This document shows positions 30,588 through 40,112 of a DNA stretch of 64,000 bases, piece by piece (position 1 is the stretch's first letter; each line of letters starts with the position of its first letter). The stretch covers positions 1 through 64,000 of the forward strand of contig JAEZCE010000014.1 of NCBI GenBank assembly GCA_023429995.1, given 5' to 3'. The translations under genes and the position numbers were made by a program. The notes under the pieces are model-generated. The model ran no database searches and had not been told where the DNA came from. It worked only from the letters and a program-made list of their open reading frames with translations. The DNA is from Bacillota bacterium. Its GTDB lineage: Bacteria; Bacillota; UBA4882; UBA8346.

Positions 30588-33452
30588 ATGTCTTCAAACT
30601 GTATCAGAATTAAAGGAGCACGCGAACATAACCTTAAAAATATTGACCTAGAGATTCCCCGTGACCAGCTGGTGATCATTACCGGCCTGTCCGGAAGCGG
30701 CAAGTCTTCATTGGCGTTCGATACTATCTATGCCGAGGGCCAACGCAGGTATGTGGAGTCCCTTTCCGCTTACGCCCGCCAGTTTTTAGGCCAGATGGAC
30801 AAGCCCGATGTGGATTATATTGACGGCCTTTCTCCGGCGATTTCCATTGATCAAAAAACCACCAGTCATAATCCTCGTTCGACAGTAGGTACGGTTACCG
30901 AGATTTACGATTATTTGCGTCTGCTATATGCCCGGATTGGACAGCCTTATTGTCCCCATTGCCATAAGCCCATCAAGCAACAGGCGGTGGAGCAAATCGT
31001 CGACCAGGTGATGGATTTGCCGGAAGGGACCAAGTTTCAGGTATTGGCGCCGGTGGTTCGCCATCGCAAAGGGGAATACGACAAGCTTTTCGAAGATTTC
31101 CGCAAGGACGGTTATGTAAGAGTCCGGGTTGATGGGGAGATTAAAGATTTAAGCGAAAAGTTCAGCCTGGAAAAGTATAAACAACATACCATCGAAGTCG
31201 TGGTTGACCGCTTAATTATGAAACCCGATCTGGGGCAACGGTTGGCCGATTCGATTGAACTTGCTTTAAAGCTTGCCAAGGGTTTGGTCACGATTTTACC
31301 GGTAGAGGGAGAAGAACAAATTTATAGTGAGAAATTCGCTTGTCCGGATTGCGGATTTAGCTTTGAAGAATTGACCCCGCGGATGTTCTCGTTTAACAGT
31401 CCTTACGGCGCTTGTCCGGATTGTGATGGATTGGGCTTCAAAATGGAGATTGATCCCCAGCTGGTGTTGGATTTGGACAAGTCCCTCAATGAAGGCGGTA
31501 TTAAGGCTTGGAGCGCCGATCAGGATTCTTGGTCGTTGCAATATTTAAAATCGGTAGCCCAAAAATATAAGATTGATCCGGATAAACCTTTGCGGAAAGC
31601 AACCAAAGAGCAATTGGAAATTTTGCTGTACGGCACAAAAGGTGAGAAAATCGAAATATCTTACCAGGGTCCGGACAGAGAATTCCGGCATGCGGCATCC
31701 TTCGAAGGGGTAGCTCATAATCTGGAACGGCGCTACCGGGAGACACAGTCCGATTTTATGCGGCGGGAGATTGAAAAGTTCATGACCATTAGGCCCTGTG
31801 CGGCATGCCAGGGCGCCCGTTTAAAACCGGAAAGCCTTTCGGTATATATTGGCGGTCTCAATATCAGTGAACTCACCCGAAAATCCGTATTGGACGCCAG
31901 CATTTTTTTAAGGCAACTGCAGCTTTCGGAGAGGGAAATGACGATTGCCCGGTTGATACTGAAAGAAATCAATGAGCGCTTGGGCTTTTTGGTGAATGTG
32001 GGTCTGGATTATTTGACACTGGAACGGGCTGCGGGCACGTTGTCCGGCGGAGAGGCCCAGCGGATCCGGCTGGCAACCCAAATCGGCTCCTCATTGGTGG
32101 GTGTGTTATATATTTTGGATGAGCCCAGCATTGGTTTGCATCAGCGGGATAACCGCCGTTTGATCGATACTTTGAAGGATTTACGCAATCTGGGGAATAC
32201 CGTCATCGTGGTTGAGCATGATGAAGAAATGATGCGCGAAGCGGATTACATTGTGGATATCGGCCCCGGAGCGGGAGCTCATGGTGGAAAAGTGGTTGCC
32301 GCAGGGACTTTACAGGAAATTTTGGCCCAGCCTTCCTCCATCACCGGCCAGTACTTGTCGGGAAAACAGCAAATTATGGTTCCCAAAGAACGCCGGAAAC
32401 CTAATGGAAAATATTTACAAATCAAAGGGGCCAAAGAGCATAACCTGAAAAATGTCGATGTAAAGATCCCCTTGGGAGTATTCGTTTGTATTACCGGGGT
32501 TTCCGGATCGGGGAAAAGCACTTTAATTAACGACATTTTATATCCGGTGGCGGCCACCAAACTAAACAAGGCCACTACTTTACAAGCAGGCGCCTATGAG
32601 AAGATTTTGGGGTTAGAGCACTTGGATAAAGTGATTGATATTGACCAGTCTCCGATTGGACGGACTCCCCGCTCCAATCCGGCGACTTATACCGGCGTTT
32701 TTGACCCGATTCGGGAACTGTTTGCCGAAACTCCTGAAGCTAAAATGCGCGGATATACTCTGGGACGCTTTTCATTTAATGTAAAAGGAGGACGGTGTGA
32801 AGCCTGTGCCGGGGATGGTATTATCAAGATTGAAATGCATTTTCTGCCTGATGTTTATGTGCCTTGCGAAGTATGTAAAGGAAAGCGGTATAACCGGGAA
32901 ACTCTCGATATTAAATACAAAGGGAAAACCATCACGGAAGTACTGAATATGACAGTGGAAGAAGCCCTGGAATTCTTCTATAATATCCCAAAGATCCGCC
33001 GTAAACTGCAAACCTTGCAAGACGTGGGCCTTGGTTATATCAAACTGGGTCAACCGGCCACGACTCTTTCCGGGGGGGAAGCGCAGCGAATTAAGTTGGC
33101 TACTGAATTGTCAAGACGTTCAAATGGTAAAACCTTATATATTCTGGACGAACCTACTACGGGCCTCCACTTTGCCGATACACACCGTTTATTGGAGATG
33201 CTGCAGCGTTTGGTGGAAGCTGGAGATACGGTTTTGGTGATTGAACATAACCTGGATGTCATTAAAAGTGTGGATTACATGATTGATCTGGGTCCGGAGG
33301 GTGGTGACCGGGGCGGGACGATTATCGCAACCGGAACTCCGGAAGAAGTGGCGGAAAACCCATCGTCTTATACAGGGCAATATTTGAAGCCGCTTTTGCC
33401 GGTTCCAGCCAAACGGAAAAAACAGACGCTACCGAAGTCTATCGCCGAATAA
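30588..33452 (+). CDS. uvrA: Excinuclease ABC subunit A
   Basis: Damage-recognition ATPase of nucleotide excision repair, 954 residues, full length. Two ABC modules are present: Walker A ITGLSGSGKSSLAFDT near residue 35 and ITGVSGSGKSTLIND in the second half, with signatures LSGGEAQRIRLATQIG and LSGGEAQRIKLATELS. Zinc modules are visible as CPHCHKPI, CPDCGF...CPDCDGLG and CEACAGDG...CEVCKGKR. The ATG at 30588 has ACGGAGG 6-7 bases upstream and opens the family's IRIKGAREHNLKN motif; the frame extends 45 codons further upstream, across the promoter, which excludes that start. A strong terminator follows the stop codon. Confidence 0.98.
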   Translation: MSSNCIRIKGAREHNLKNIDLEIPRDQLVIITGLSGSGKSSLAFDTIYAEGQRRYVESLSAYARQFLGQMDKPDVDYIDGLSPAISIDQKTTSHNPRSTVGTVTEIYDYLRLLYARIGQPYCPHCHKPIKQQAVEQIVDQVMDLPEGTKFQVLAPVVRHRKGEYDKLFEDFRKDGYVRVRVDGEIKDLSEKFSLEKYKQHTIEVVVDRLIMKPDLGQRLADSIELALKLAKGLVTILPVEGEEQIYSEKFACPDCGFSFEELTPRMFSFNSPYGACPDCDGLGFKMEIDPQLVLDLDKSLNEGGIKAWSADQDSWSLQYLKSVAQKYKIDPDKPLRKATKEQLEILLYGTKGEKIEISYQGPDREFRHAASFEGVAHNLERRYRETQSDFMRREIEKFMTIRPCAACQGARLKPESLSVYIGGLNISELTRKSVLDASIFLRQLQLSEREMTIARLILKEINERLGFLVNVGLDYLTLERAAGTLSGGEAQRIRLATQIGSSLVGVLYILDEPSIGLHQRDNRRLIDTLKDLRNLGNTVIVVEHDEEMMREADYIVDIGPGAGAHGGKVVAAGTLQEILAQPSSITGQYLSGKQQIMVPKERRKPNGKYLQIKGAKEHNLKNVDVKIPLGVFVCITGVSGSGKSTLINDILYPVAATKLNKATTLQAGAYEKILGLEHLDKVIDIDQSPIGRTPRSNPATYTGVFDPIRELFAETPEAKMRGYTLGRFSFNVKGGRCEACAGDGIIKIEMHFLPDVYVPCEVCKGKRYNRETLDIKYKGKTITEVLNMTVEEALEFFYNIPKIRRKLQTLQDVGLGYIKLGQPATTLSGGEAQRIKLATELSRRSNGKTLYILDEPTTGLHFADTHRLLEMLQRLVEAGDTVLVIEHNLDVIKSVDYMIDLGPEGGDRGGTIIATGTPEEVAENPSSYTGQYLKPLLPVPAKRKKQTLPKSIAE

Positions 33453-33454
33453 AA

Positions 33455-33496
33455 AACGGGCTTGCCTTGAGATTTTTTCAAGGCAGCCCGTTTTTT
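33455..33496. terminator. Intrinsic terminator after uvrA, bidirectional
   Basis: AAACGGGCTTGCCTTGA pairs with TCAAGGCAGCCCGTTT with one mismatch and is followed by TTTTTT. It sits between convergent uvrA and the acyl-ligase gene, and the A-run on the left gives a U-tract for the opposite strand too. Confidence 0.9.
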
Positions 33497-33552
33497 ATGA
33501 TTGAGTTATTCCAGGTCCTAATAAAAGGCGCTTTGCTGCTATATACGAGACA

Positions 33553-35169
33553 TTATTTCTTGGGGTGATACTTATCCCGCAGCAAACGCCGGAGGACTTT
33601 TCCAACGGAACTTCGCGGTAATTCATCTACAATTTCAATTTTATGGGGCACCTTAAACTTCGATAAATGATCGATGCAGAAATGGCGGAGTTCTTTTTCC
33701 GAGGCGGCAGCGGCCTCTTTTAACACCACATACGCTTCCGGAACCTCGCCCCGGAGTTCATTGGGAGCGCCAATAACCGCCACTTCTTTGACTGCCGGAT
33801 GGGTGAATAATAAATCTTCGATCTCGCGAGGATAAACTTTTTCACCGCCCACGTTTATCATGTCCTTCAAGCGATCGGTAATAAAAATATAGCCGTCTTC
33901 ATCCATGATACCCAGATCACCTGTATGCAACCAGCCGTTTTTCAATACCATATCCGTTTCTTTGGGATGGCCCCAATAACCTTTCATCACTTGCGGGCCG
34001 TTTACAACCAGTTCTCCAACTTCATTAAAGCCAAGCTCTTTGCCGGTTTCAGGGTCAACTATTTTGACTTCGGTATCCGGGACCGGGGTACCGATACTGC
34101 CATATTTATTCTTTCCATTGATGGGAGTAGCGGAGACCACTGGGGAACATTCTGAAAGGCCGTAGGCGTCACGTACTTCAGTACCGGTTAAATTTTTAAA
34201 TTTTTGTTGAATTGCCGGAGGTAGTGGCGCTGAACCGCAAATACAGGCTTTAATTGAAGTTAGATCGTAGTTTTTGGCATTATCTCTCATGGCGATGGCT
34301 ATATACATGGCCGGGACACCCATGAAAACATTGGGTTTTTGTTTTTCAACCAAACGCATTAATTCGTTGATATCAAATTTAGACATCAGACATTGAGAGG
34401 AACCGCTATATACAGCGTGATTCATTGTGGTGGTAATGGCGTAAATGTGAAACATGGGAAGTACACAAATTAATTTACCTTCCCCGTCTTCGTAGATGTT
34501 TTTAAGCCAAGAACGAAATTGTGCGGCATTTACTACTAAATTTCTATGAGTCAGGGTTGCGCCTTTAAATAAACCTGTTGTACCACCGGTATATTGTAAA
34601 TTGGCAACGGCTTCCGGCTTGATATCAATTTCAGGATCACTCACCGGTTGGCTAAAAAGGACCTTTTCGAGCTTGATACCATCAATGGATAAATTGTAAT
34701 CATGCTCCGGGGAAAAGGGAACCCGGATGTCGGTGGTAATGATTTTCAAATTTTCGAAAGCGCCGATCTTGAGTGCGGGGACCATTTCCAAGTTGGTAAT
34801 CAGGATATTCATCCCGGTATCTTGAGTGATATAAGCCAGTTCAGCGCCGTTAAAGCTGGGATTGATGGGTACGGTAATGGCGCCGGCCCGTAATATTCCA
34901 TAATAACATATAACAAACTGCGGTGAATTGGGCAGTTGGATTCCAATACGATCTCCGGGTTTGACTCCATAAGCGATGAATAAATTCGCCATCCGGGAAA
35001 CCAAATCATCTAATTCTTGATAAGTCCATGAGTGGTCTAAATAAATCATAGCCTTTTGATTTGGAAATTTGGAGGTTGTTTGATGGAGCATGGTTGAGAG
35101 CGTTATGGAAGGGTACTCTATATGATGAGGAACCCCGTTCTCGTAAGATTTAAGCCAGACTTGATTCAA
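33553..35169 (-). CDS. Long-chain fatty acid-CoA ligase-like AMP-forming synthetase
   Basis: A 538-residue adenylate-forming enzyme. Motifs in order: YTGGTTGLFKGATLTH (~200, P-loop, with L in place of the usual P before KG), YGLSECSP (~345), LHTGDLGIMDEDGYIFITDR (~425) and RSSVGKVLRRLLR with the catalytic lysine near the end. It resembles acyl-CoA synthetases of the FadD/long-chain type that activate fatty acids for degradation or lipid synthesis. It has no carrier domain and stands outside the NRPS/PKS cluster, 5 kb away and on the other strand, so a role in supplying its acyl starter is unproven. TTG start with AGAGGAG 8 bases upstream. Confidence 0.88.
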   Translation of the reverse strand: MNQVWLKSYENGVPHHIEYPSITLSTMLHQTTSKFPNQKAMIYLDHSWTYQELDDLVSRMANLFIAYGVKPGDRIGIQLPNSPQFVICYYGILRAGAITVPINPSFNGAELAYITQDTGMNILITNLEMVPALKIGAFENLKIITTDIRVPFSPEHDYNLSIDGIKLEKVLFSQPVSDPEIDIKPEAVANLQYTGGTTGLFKGATLTHRNLVVNAAQFRSWLKNIYEDGEGKLICVLPMFHIYAITTTMNHAVYSGSSQCLMSKFDINELMRLVEKQKPNVFMGVPAMYIAIAMRDNAKNYDLTSIKACICGSAPLPPAIQQKFKNLTGTEVRDAYGLSECSPVVSATPINGKNKYGSIGTPVPDTEVKIVDPETGKELGFNEVGELVVNGPQVMKGYWGHPKETDMVLKNGWLHTGDLGIMDEDGYIFITDRLKDMINVGGEKVYPREIEDLLFTHPAVKEVAVIGAPNELRGEVPEAYVVLKEAAAASEKELRHFCIDHLSKFKVPHKIEIVDELPRSSVGKVLRRLLRDKYHPKK

Positions 35170-35696
35170 AAAGATTCTCCTCTCTTATTGCGAACGATTG
35201 AATAGTCAACCTATTTAAAATTGAAAACAGTAAAAACTCCGCGCTAGTTCAGCTTGGATCAGGATTACCTGTTACAGAAATTAATTTATCAAACGACCCG
35301 GACACGCATTTTTACAATAAAAGAGTAAAATCGTGGTGAATTTTAAGTGAATTATCAAAAAAAGATCAATACTATGCATATTATAACAAATTCGGTTAAA
35401 AGTCAACCATATGCGGATGCAGGACAACCATGGGGGAAATCACTGATTATTGGGTAGCGATGTCTATTGATTCATGGAAAATATGGAATGAGGATCTTAA
35501 AATAGTCATAGAGACGGCGCCCCCGGGTTAAACTAATTGAGCACTCCTGGAATCCTTGATAGCCCTTCCCAATCCCGTGAATTTATGGCAATAGACTTAT
35601 TTTAAATATTTTACGAGACGAATCAACTCATAGGGATGGTTCAAAGAGTGCGCGCCAATCCATGCATTTTGACAAAATAATTTTCGAGGTGACGGT
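35170..35696. other. Intergenic region without a recognised feature
   Basis: About 530 bases between divergently oriented genes. I see no open frame with a ribosome-binding site, no clear repeat and no RNA structure. It should hold the promoters of the acyl-ligase gene (leftward) and the glycosyltransferase gene (rightward), but no convincing -35/-10 pair stands out. Confidence 0.4.
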
Positions 35697-36986
35697 ATGA
35701 AGGTATTGATGCTTAGTTGGGAGTTTCCCCCAAAGATTGTAGGAGGGATAGCCCGCCATGTTTATGATTTAGCGCTGGCTTTAGTAAAACAGGATGTGGA
35801 GGTTTCGGTGATTACTTGTGGGGTTCAAGATGCAGCCGATTATGAAACCATTCACGGAGTAAAAGTTTACCGGGTAGTTATGAACAATCCGTCAACTCCG
35901 GATTTTCTAACCTGGGTGCTGCAACTGAATTTGAATATGGCTGAAATGGCTAACCGCCTTGCCTTGCTGGGAGCGACTTTTGATATCATTCATGCCCATG
36001 ACTGGTTGGCGGCATTCGCAGGTAAGAATTTAAAACACTCTTGGCGGATACCACTGGTCTCGACGATTCACGCAACTGAATATGGGCGCAATAATGGGCT
36101 GCACAATGAATTACAGCGCTATATCAGTAATGTGGAGTGGTGGCTGGGTTATGAATCCTGGAGGGTTGTTTGCTGTAGTAATTACATGAAAGCCGAACTG
36201 CAAAGGGTTTTCCAAATGCCTGTCGATAAGATTCGAATCATTCCCAATGGAGTCTATCCCGGCGAATTTGAAAAAACTGCTCTCACCCCCGATGAAGTCC
36301 GTACACATTATTGTGCTCCGGATGAGAAAATGATTTTTTACGTGGGGCGGATTGTCCGGGAGAAAGGGTTGGGAGTTCTGCTTGATGCGTATTCAAGAGT
36401 GCTGGGAGTTGAACCCGGCGCTAAATTGGTGATCGCGGGCAAAGGTCCTTACCTGGAAGAATTAAAACATCGTGCTTATCAATTGGGTATTTACCATCGT
36501 GTATACTTTGCCGGTTATATTGACGACGATACCCGGAATGCATTGTATAAGGCGGCGACCGTAGCTGTCTTCCCCAGTCTTTATGAACCTTTTGGTATTG
36601 TGGCTTTGGAGGGAATGGCTGCAGGCGCGCTTGTGATTGCTTCCGATGCGGGAGGATTGGGAGAAATCATCCGTCATGGAGAAAACGGTTTGAAAGTCTA
36701 TTGCGATAATGTAAATTCCTTAGCGGATAATATGATTTGGGCCTTGCAACATCCCGACCATTGTACCAAAATGAAAGCTTCAGCCCTCAAAGATGTACAA
36801 CAAATCTATAGCTGGGACAAAATTGCAATCCAAACCCACCAGGTATATCGGGAGATCATCGAGGAAAATCAGAAATCCAATTGGCATGCGGTAATGCATG
36901 AAGAGGCAGCCCGGGAAATCATCATGGCGAATATGATTAAAACGATCGAAGCTGAGGAAATGACTCGGTATCGTGATGTTCATTAG
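35697..36986 (+). CDS. Glycosyltransferase family 4 (glycogen-synthase-like)
   Basis: A 429-residue GT-B enzyme. The N-terminal domain opens MLSWEFPPKIVGGIARHVYD, the motif of GT4/GT5 enzymes that use nucleotide sugars, and continues with IIHAHDWLAAFAG. The C-terminal domain has VGRIVREKGLGVLL and the E-x7-E motif in YEPFGIVALEGMAAG (~300-315). It transfers a sugar from a nucleotide donor to an acceptor such as an alpha-glucan, or a glycolipid; acceptor unknown. GAGGTGA precedes the ATG. The next gene, 47 bases on, makes or modifies an NDP-sugar, so the two probably act in one glycan pathway. Confidence 0.9.
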   Translation: MKVLMLSWEFPPKIVGGIARHVYDLALALVKQDVEVSVITCGVQDAADYETIHGVKVYRVVMNNPSTPDFLTWVLQLNLNMAEMANRLALLGATFDIIHAHDWLAAFAGKNLKHSWRIPLVSTIHATEYGRNNGLHNELQRYISNVEWWLGYESWRVVCCSNYMKAELQRVFQMPVDKIRIIPNGVYPGEFEKTALTPDEVRTHYCAPDEKMIFYVGRIVREKGLGVLLDAYSRVLGVEPGAKLVIAGKGPYLEELKHRAYQLGIYHRVYFAGYIDDDTRNALYKAATVAVFPSLYEPFGIVALEGMAAGALVIASDAGGLGEIIRHGENGLKVYCDNVNSLADNMIWALQHPDHCTKMKASALKDVQQIYSWDKIAIQTHQVYREIIEENQKSNWHAVMHEEAAREIIMANMIKTIEAEEMTRYRDVH

Positions 36987-37033
36987 GTTTTAGGGGGAAG
37001 GATAGAAACAGTGCAATTTTAAGGAGGATCATA

Positions 37034-39517
37034 ATGAAAGCAGTTATTATGGCCGGAGGAAAAGGGACCCGATTGAGGCCTTTGACATGTTATAAACCAA
37101 AACCCATGGCGCCGGTAGCTAACCGGCCGATGATGGAACATATCGTTAATCTGCTAAAAAAACACGGTTTCACGGAGGTCATGGCAACCCTATTTTATTT
37201 GCCGCAGGTGATCGAAAACTATTTCGGGAATGGGCAAAAGTTCGGCGTTCAGATGCAATATTTTATTGAAGAAACCCCGTTGGGAACGGCGGGAAGTGTG
37301 CGTAACGGCGCAGAATTTTTAAATGAGACTTTTCTGGTCATTAGTGGGGACGCCTTAACAGATATCAACTTAACCGGGGCCGTCGACTTTCACCGGTCCA
37401 GGAGGGCTGTTGCGACCCTTGTACTGACTAAAGTAGATAATCCTCTCGAATACGGAGTGGTGATTACCGATGAAGAGGGCAGGGTTAAGCGTTTCCTAGA
37501 AAAGCCCGGATGGGGCGAAGTTTTTAGTGACACGGTGAATACAGGAATTTATATTTTAGAACCGGACATTTTTAACTACTTTCAAAAGGGGCAAACCTTT
37601 GATTTCAGCAAAGATCTTTTTCCGTTATTACAGGCCAAAAACGAACCTTTATATGGCTATGTGGCTTCAGGTTACTGGTCGGATATCGGCAATCTGGAAC
37701 AATATCGTCAAGCCCATTATGATGTATTAACGGGAAAAGTCAGCGTAGAGAAAGCGGGGAAGGAGATGAACCCCGGAGTTTGGGTTGGTGAAGGAGTCGA
37801 AATTGATCCGGGGGCAAAGATTATGGCTCCGGCATTGTTGGGTAGTTATGTGAAAATTGCCGACCGGGTTCGTATAGGAGAAATGTCGGTTATTGGAGAC
37901 TATGGGACCCTCCAAAGCGGCTCGGAAGTTGAGCATAGTATTTTATGGGGCCATTGTTATATGGGGGGGGACTGTGAAGTAAATGGAGCTATCATTTGTC
38001 AAAATGTCCGTCTAAAAGGAAGAAATACCATCCATGAAGGAGCGGTGCTTGGAGAAAATGTCAATCTGGGCGCAAGGGCAATTGTAAAACCCTCAGTAAG
38101 GGTTTGGCCACATAAAGATATTGATAGCGGTTCGATTTTAAACGACAGTTTAATCTGGTCGCTTAAGGGTTCGAGGAGCCTTTTCGGGAATAGGGGAATT
38201 TCCGGCATCATCAATCAGGAAATCAATCCGGAATTTGTGGCGAAAATAGGGGGTGTTTTGGGAGCTCATTTAAAGCCTGGCGCTAAAATTGTAGTCAGTT
38301 CGGATCATTACCGTGCGGCGAGAGTACTGAAAAGGGCGCTGGTTTCGGGAGTTCTGGCGGCAGGGGTTGATGTTTACGACCTGGGCACCATACCCTCATC
38401 GGCGACAAGATATGCCATTCCATCTTTGGGAGTTAGAGGTGGGGTGCATCTGCGGATGAGTCCGCAACAAAGCGACGGTATGGTGATAGAATTTTTCGAT
38501 CATTCCGGCTTGTATATCGATAAAAACAACGAGCGGGCTTTGGAAAATGCGTATTTTTGCGAGGATTTCTTGAGGGTAGAGGCAGAAGCCATGGGCGAAT
38601 TAGCATTTGTGCCCCATTTGATAGAACCTTATTTAGACGGATTATTGAATTCCGAAGCGAGAAAATTGATTCAAACAAGGCATTATAAAATGGTTATTCA
38701 TTATGATGATGGCAGCCTTTCGCTGATCCTGCCCAGTTTATTGGACAAACTGGAGGGTGAAGTTGTTGTTGCCGAAAATCAACCCGGGGATTCAATTCAC
38801 CGTGTGAGGCCATTAAAAGAATTAGCCCGGATAATGAGTGTTGTTGCGGAACAAATCAAATCCTCCGGGGCGGATTTCGGAATCATCTCCGGGAATGATG
38901 GGGAAAAACTTATTATACTGGACGAAAACGGTGAATTGTTGAAGGATGAACATTTAACGGCTCTGCTTGCTTTTTGGGTTTTAAAATATAAACCGCAGGC
39001 TACCATAGCGGTTCAAGTTACGGCGCCCCAATTTATTGAGGAAATAGCCCGGCAATTTCATGGTCAAGTCATCCGTACCAAAGCAAATCCCCGCTCAATG
39101 ATGGAAAAGGTAGCTCAGGAAAAACTATTTCCCTCGGCGGATGGGAGAAACTTATATCAACCGGAGTATGACTCATTGGTATGTCTGGTGAAAATAATGG
39201 AATTACTGGCCAGGGAGCAATTGTCTTTATCTGAGGCCAAAATGCTGCTGCCGAATGTTGAAAGAAGCTACCGGGAAGCCGATTGTCCCTGGGAGGATAA
39301 AGGGCGGATCATGCGTAATTTATTTGAAGAAAATAAAAATCACCCTCTGGAAATGACCGACGGACTCAAAGTATTTCATGAGCAGGGATGGGCGTTGGTT
39401 TTACCTGATGCCGAAGAACCCATTTTTAAAATTTATTCCGAGGCCAATACTTCCGAGGAAGCTGATGCCTTGAGCCAGATTTATTTGACTCGGATTCATC
39501 AGTTGCAGACGGAATAG
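37034..39517 (+). CDS. Mannose-1-phosphate guanylyltransferase / phosphomannomutase-like fusion
   Basis: An 827-residue fusion. Residues 1-~235 form the nucleotidyltransferase (MAGGKGTRLRPLTCYKPKPM, then VISGDALTDIN and GYWSDIGN). Residues ~250-370 are a left-handed beta-helix (hexapeptide-type turns). Residues ~375-825 have the fold of alpha-D-phosphohexomutases. In that part the usual phosphoserine motif (TASHNP) is replaced by LRMSPQQSDG and the metal-binding DGDGDR-type loop is not obvious, so mutase activity is doubtful. Such fusions occur in Bacillota and cyanobacteria and are annotated as GDP-mannose pathway enzymes; the nucleotide and sugar are not provable here. AAGGAGG precedes the ATG. 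Confidence 0.88.
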   Translation: MKAVIMAGGKGTRLRPLTCYKPKPMAPVANRPMMEHIVNLLKKHGFTEVMATLFYLPQVIENYFGNGQKFGVQMQYFIEETPLGTAGSVRNGAEFLNETFLVISGDALTDINLTGAVDFHRSRRAVATLVLTKVDNPLEYGVVITDEEGRVKRFLEKPGWGEVFSDTVNTGIYILEPDIFNYFQKGQTFDFSKDLFPLLQAKNEPLYGYVASGYWSDIGNLEQYRQAHYDVLTGKVSVEKAGKEMNPGVWVGEGVEIDPGAKIMAPALLGSYVKIADRVRIGEMSVIGDYGTLQSGSEVEHSILWGHCYMGGDCEVNGAIICQNVRLKGRNTIHEGAVLGENVNLGARAIVKPSVRVWPHKDIDSGSILNDSLIWSLKGSRSLFGNRGISGIINQEINPEFVAKIGGVLGAHLKPGAKIVVSSDHYRAARVLKRALVSGVLAAGVDVYDLGTIPSSATRYAIPSLGVRGGVHLRMSPQQSDGMVIEFFDHSGLYIDKNNERALENAYFCEDFLRVEAEAMGELAFVPHLIEPYLDGLLNSEARKLIQTRHYKMVIHYDDGSLSLILPSLLDKLEGEVVVAENQPGDSIHRVRPLKELARIMSVVAEQIKSSGADFGIISGNDGEKLIILDENGELLKDEHLTALLAFWVLKYKPQATIAVQVTAPQFIEEIARQFHGQVIRTKANPRSMMEKVAQEKLFPSADGRNLYQPEYDSLVCLVKIMELLAREQLSLSEAKMLLPNVERSYREADCPWEDKGRIMRNLFEENKNHPLEMTDGLKVFHEQGWALVLPDAEEPIFKIYSEANTSEEADALSQIYLTRIHQLQTE

Positions 39518-39571
39518 AAAATGGCTTTAATTCAAAACGATTTCGAATTATTTTAAAAAATATAAAAATAG

Positions 39572-39606
39572 ATTTCCGTTTCTAAAAAGAGAAGCGGAAA
39601 TTTTTG
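39572..39606 (+). terminator. Intrinsic terminator
   Basis: ATTTCCGTTTC (39572-39582) pairs with GAAGCGGAAAT (39591-39601, one mismatch), followed by TTTTGTTT. It ends the glycosyltransferase operon and separates it from the biosynthetic gene cluster. The rest of 39607-40112 holds only one small candidate ORF. Confidence 0.8.
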
Positions 39607-39849
39607 TTTATCCATCCGTTAATAAAATTACAACAGGATTAAGGGCAGATTAGTCCGAATTTAGGTTGAGCTTTAAAAAATATTTTCGAACAGAAGGAAT
39701 TATTAAATTATTCTAGAAATATGTTTATAACCGTTTGTTGGGATAATTAACAATTTTTGATATTTTGTAGTTTCATATTTTTTCCGCCAATAGAGCCATC
39801 AATGAAAACACCCTGCGCTTGTTGGGATGGAATCCTAAGGGAGAGGATG

Positions 39850-39972
39850 ATGGAAGCTTCATTTAAGATAAACAAGAGTTATGTTATAGCCGATGGAACA
39901 AACGTTTTTGAAGAATCTCAGTTATATTTTCCATCGCTTCACTCAAATCATCTTAATGAAATACTGTTTTGA
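39850..39972 (+). CDS. Candidate 40-residue peptide upstream of the biosynthetic cluster
   Basis: ATG at 39850 (with a second ATG three bases before) follows AAGGGAGAGG with 4-7 bases spacing, and opens a 40-codon frame beginning MEASFKINKSYVIADG and ending LNEILF. The composition is protein-like, but there is no recognisable family and the surrounding DNA is AT-rich and otherwise empty. It lies 140 bases before the thioesterase gene. It could be a small cluster protein, a remnant, or chance. Confidence 0.3.
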   Translation: MEASFKINKSYVIADGTNVFEESQLYFPSLHSNHLNEILF

Positions 39973-40112
39973 GAAAGTTGCTTACCGGTTTGCCCGTTTT
40001 ACCCTTAACCGCGCTTTGACAACAACCACGAAGCATTGCCCTCTCACCACCATGATTTCAGCAATGATAATTTCAACATTTATGGATGATCTCTTTTGAA
40101 TGAGGAAACCGC

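Noticed and set aside
33553..35169. Acyl-CoA-ligase-like gene as part of the lipopeptide cluster
   Set aside because: It is on the opposite strand, separated by two glycan genes and a terminator, and the cluster has its own FAAL domain.
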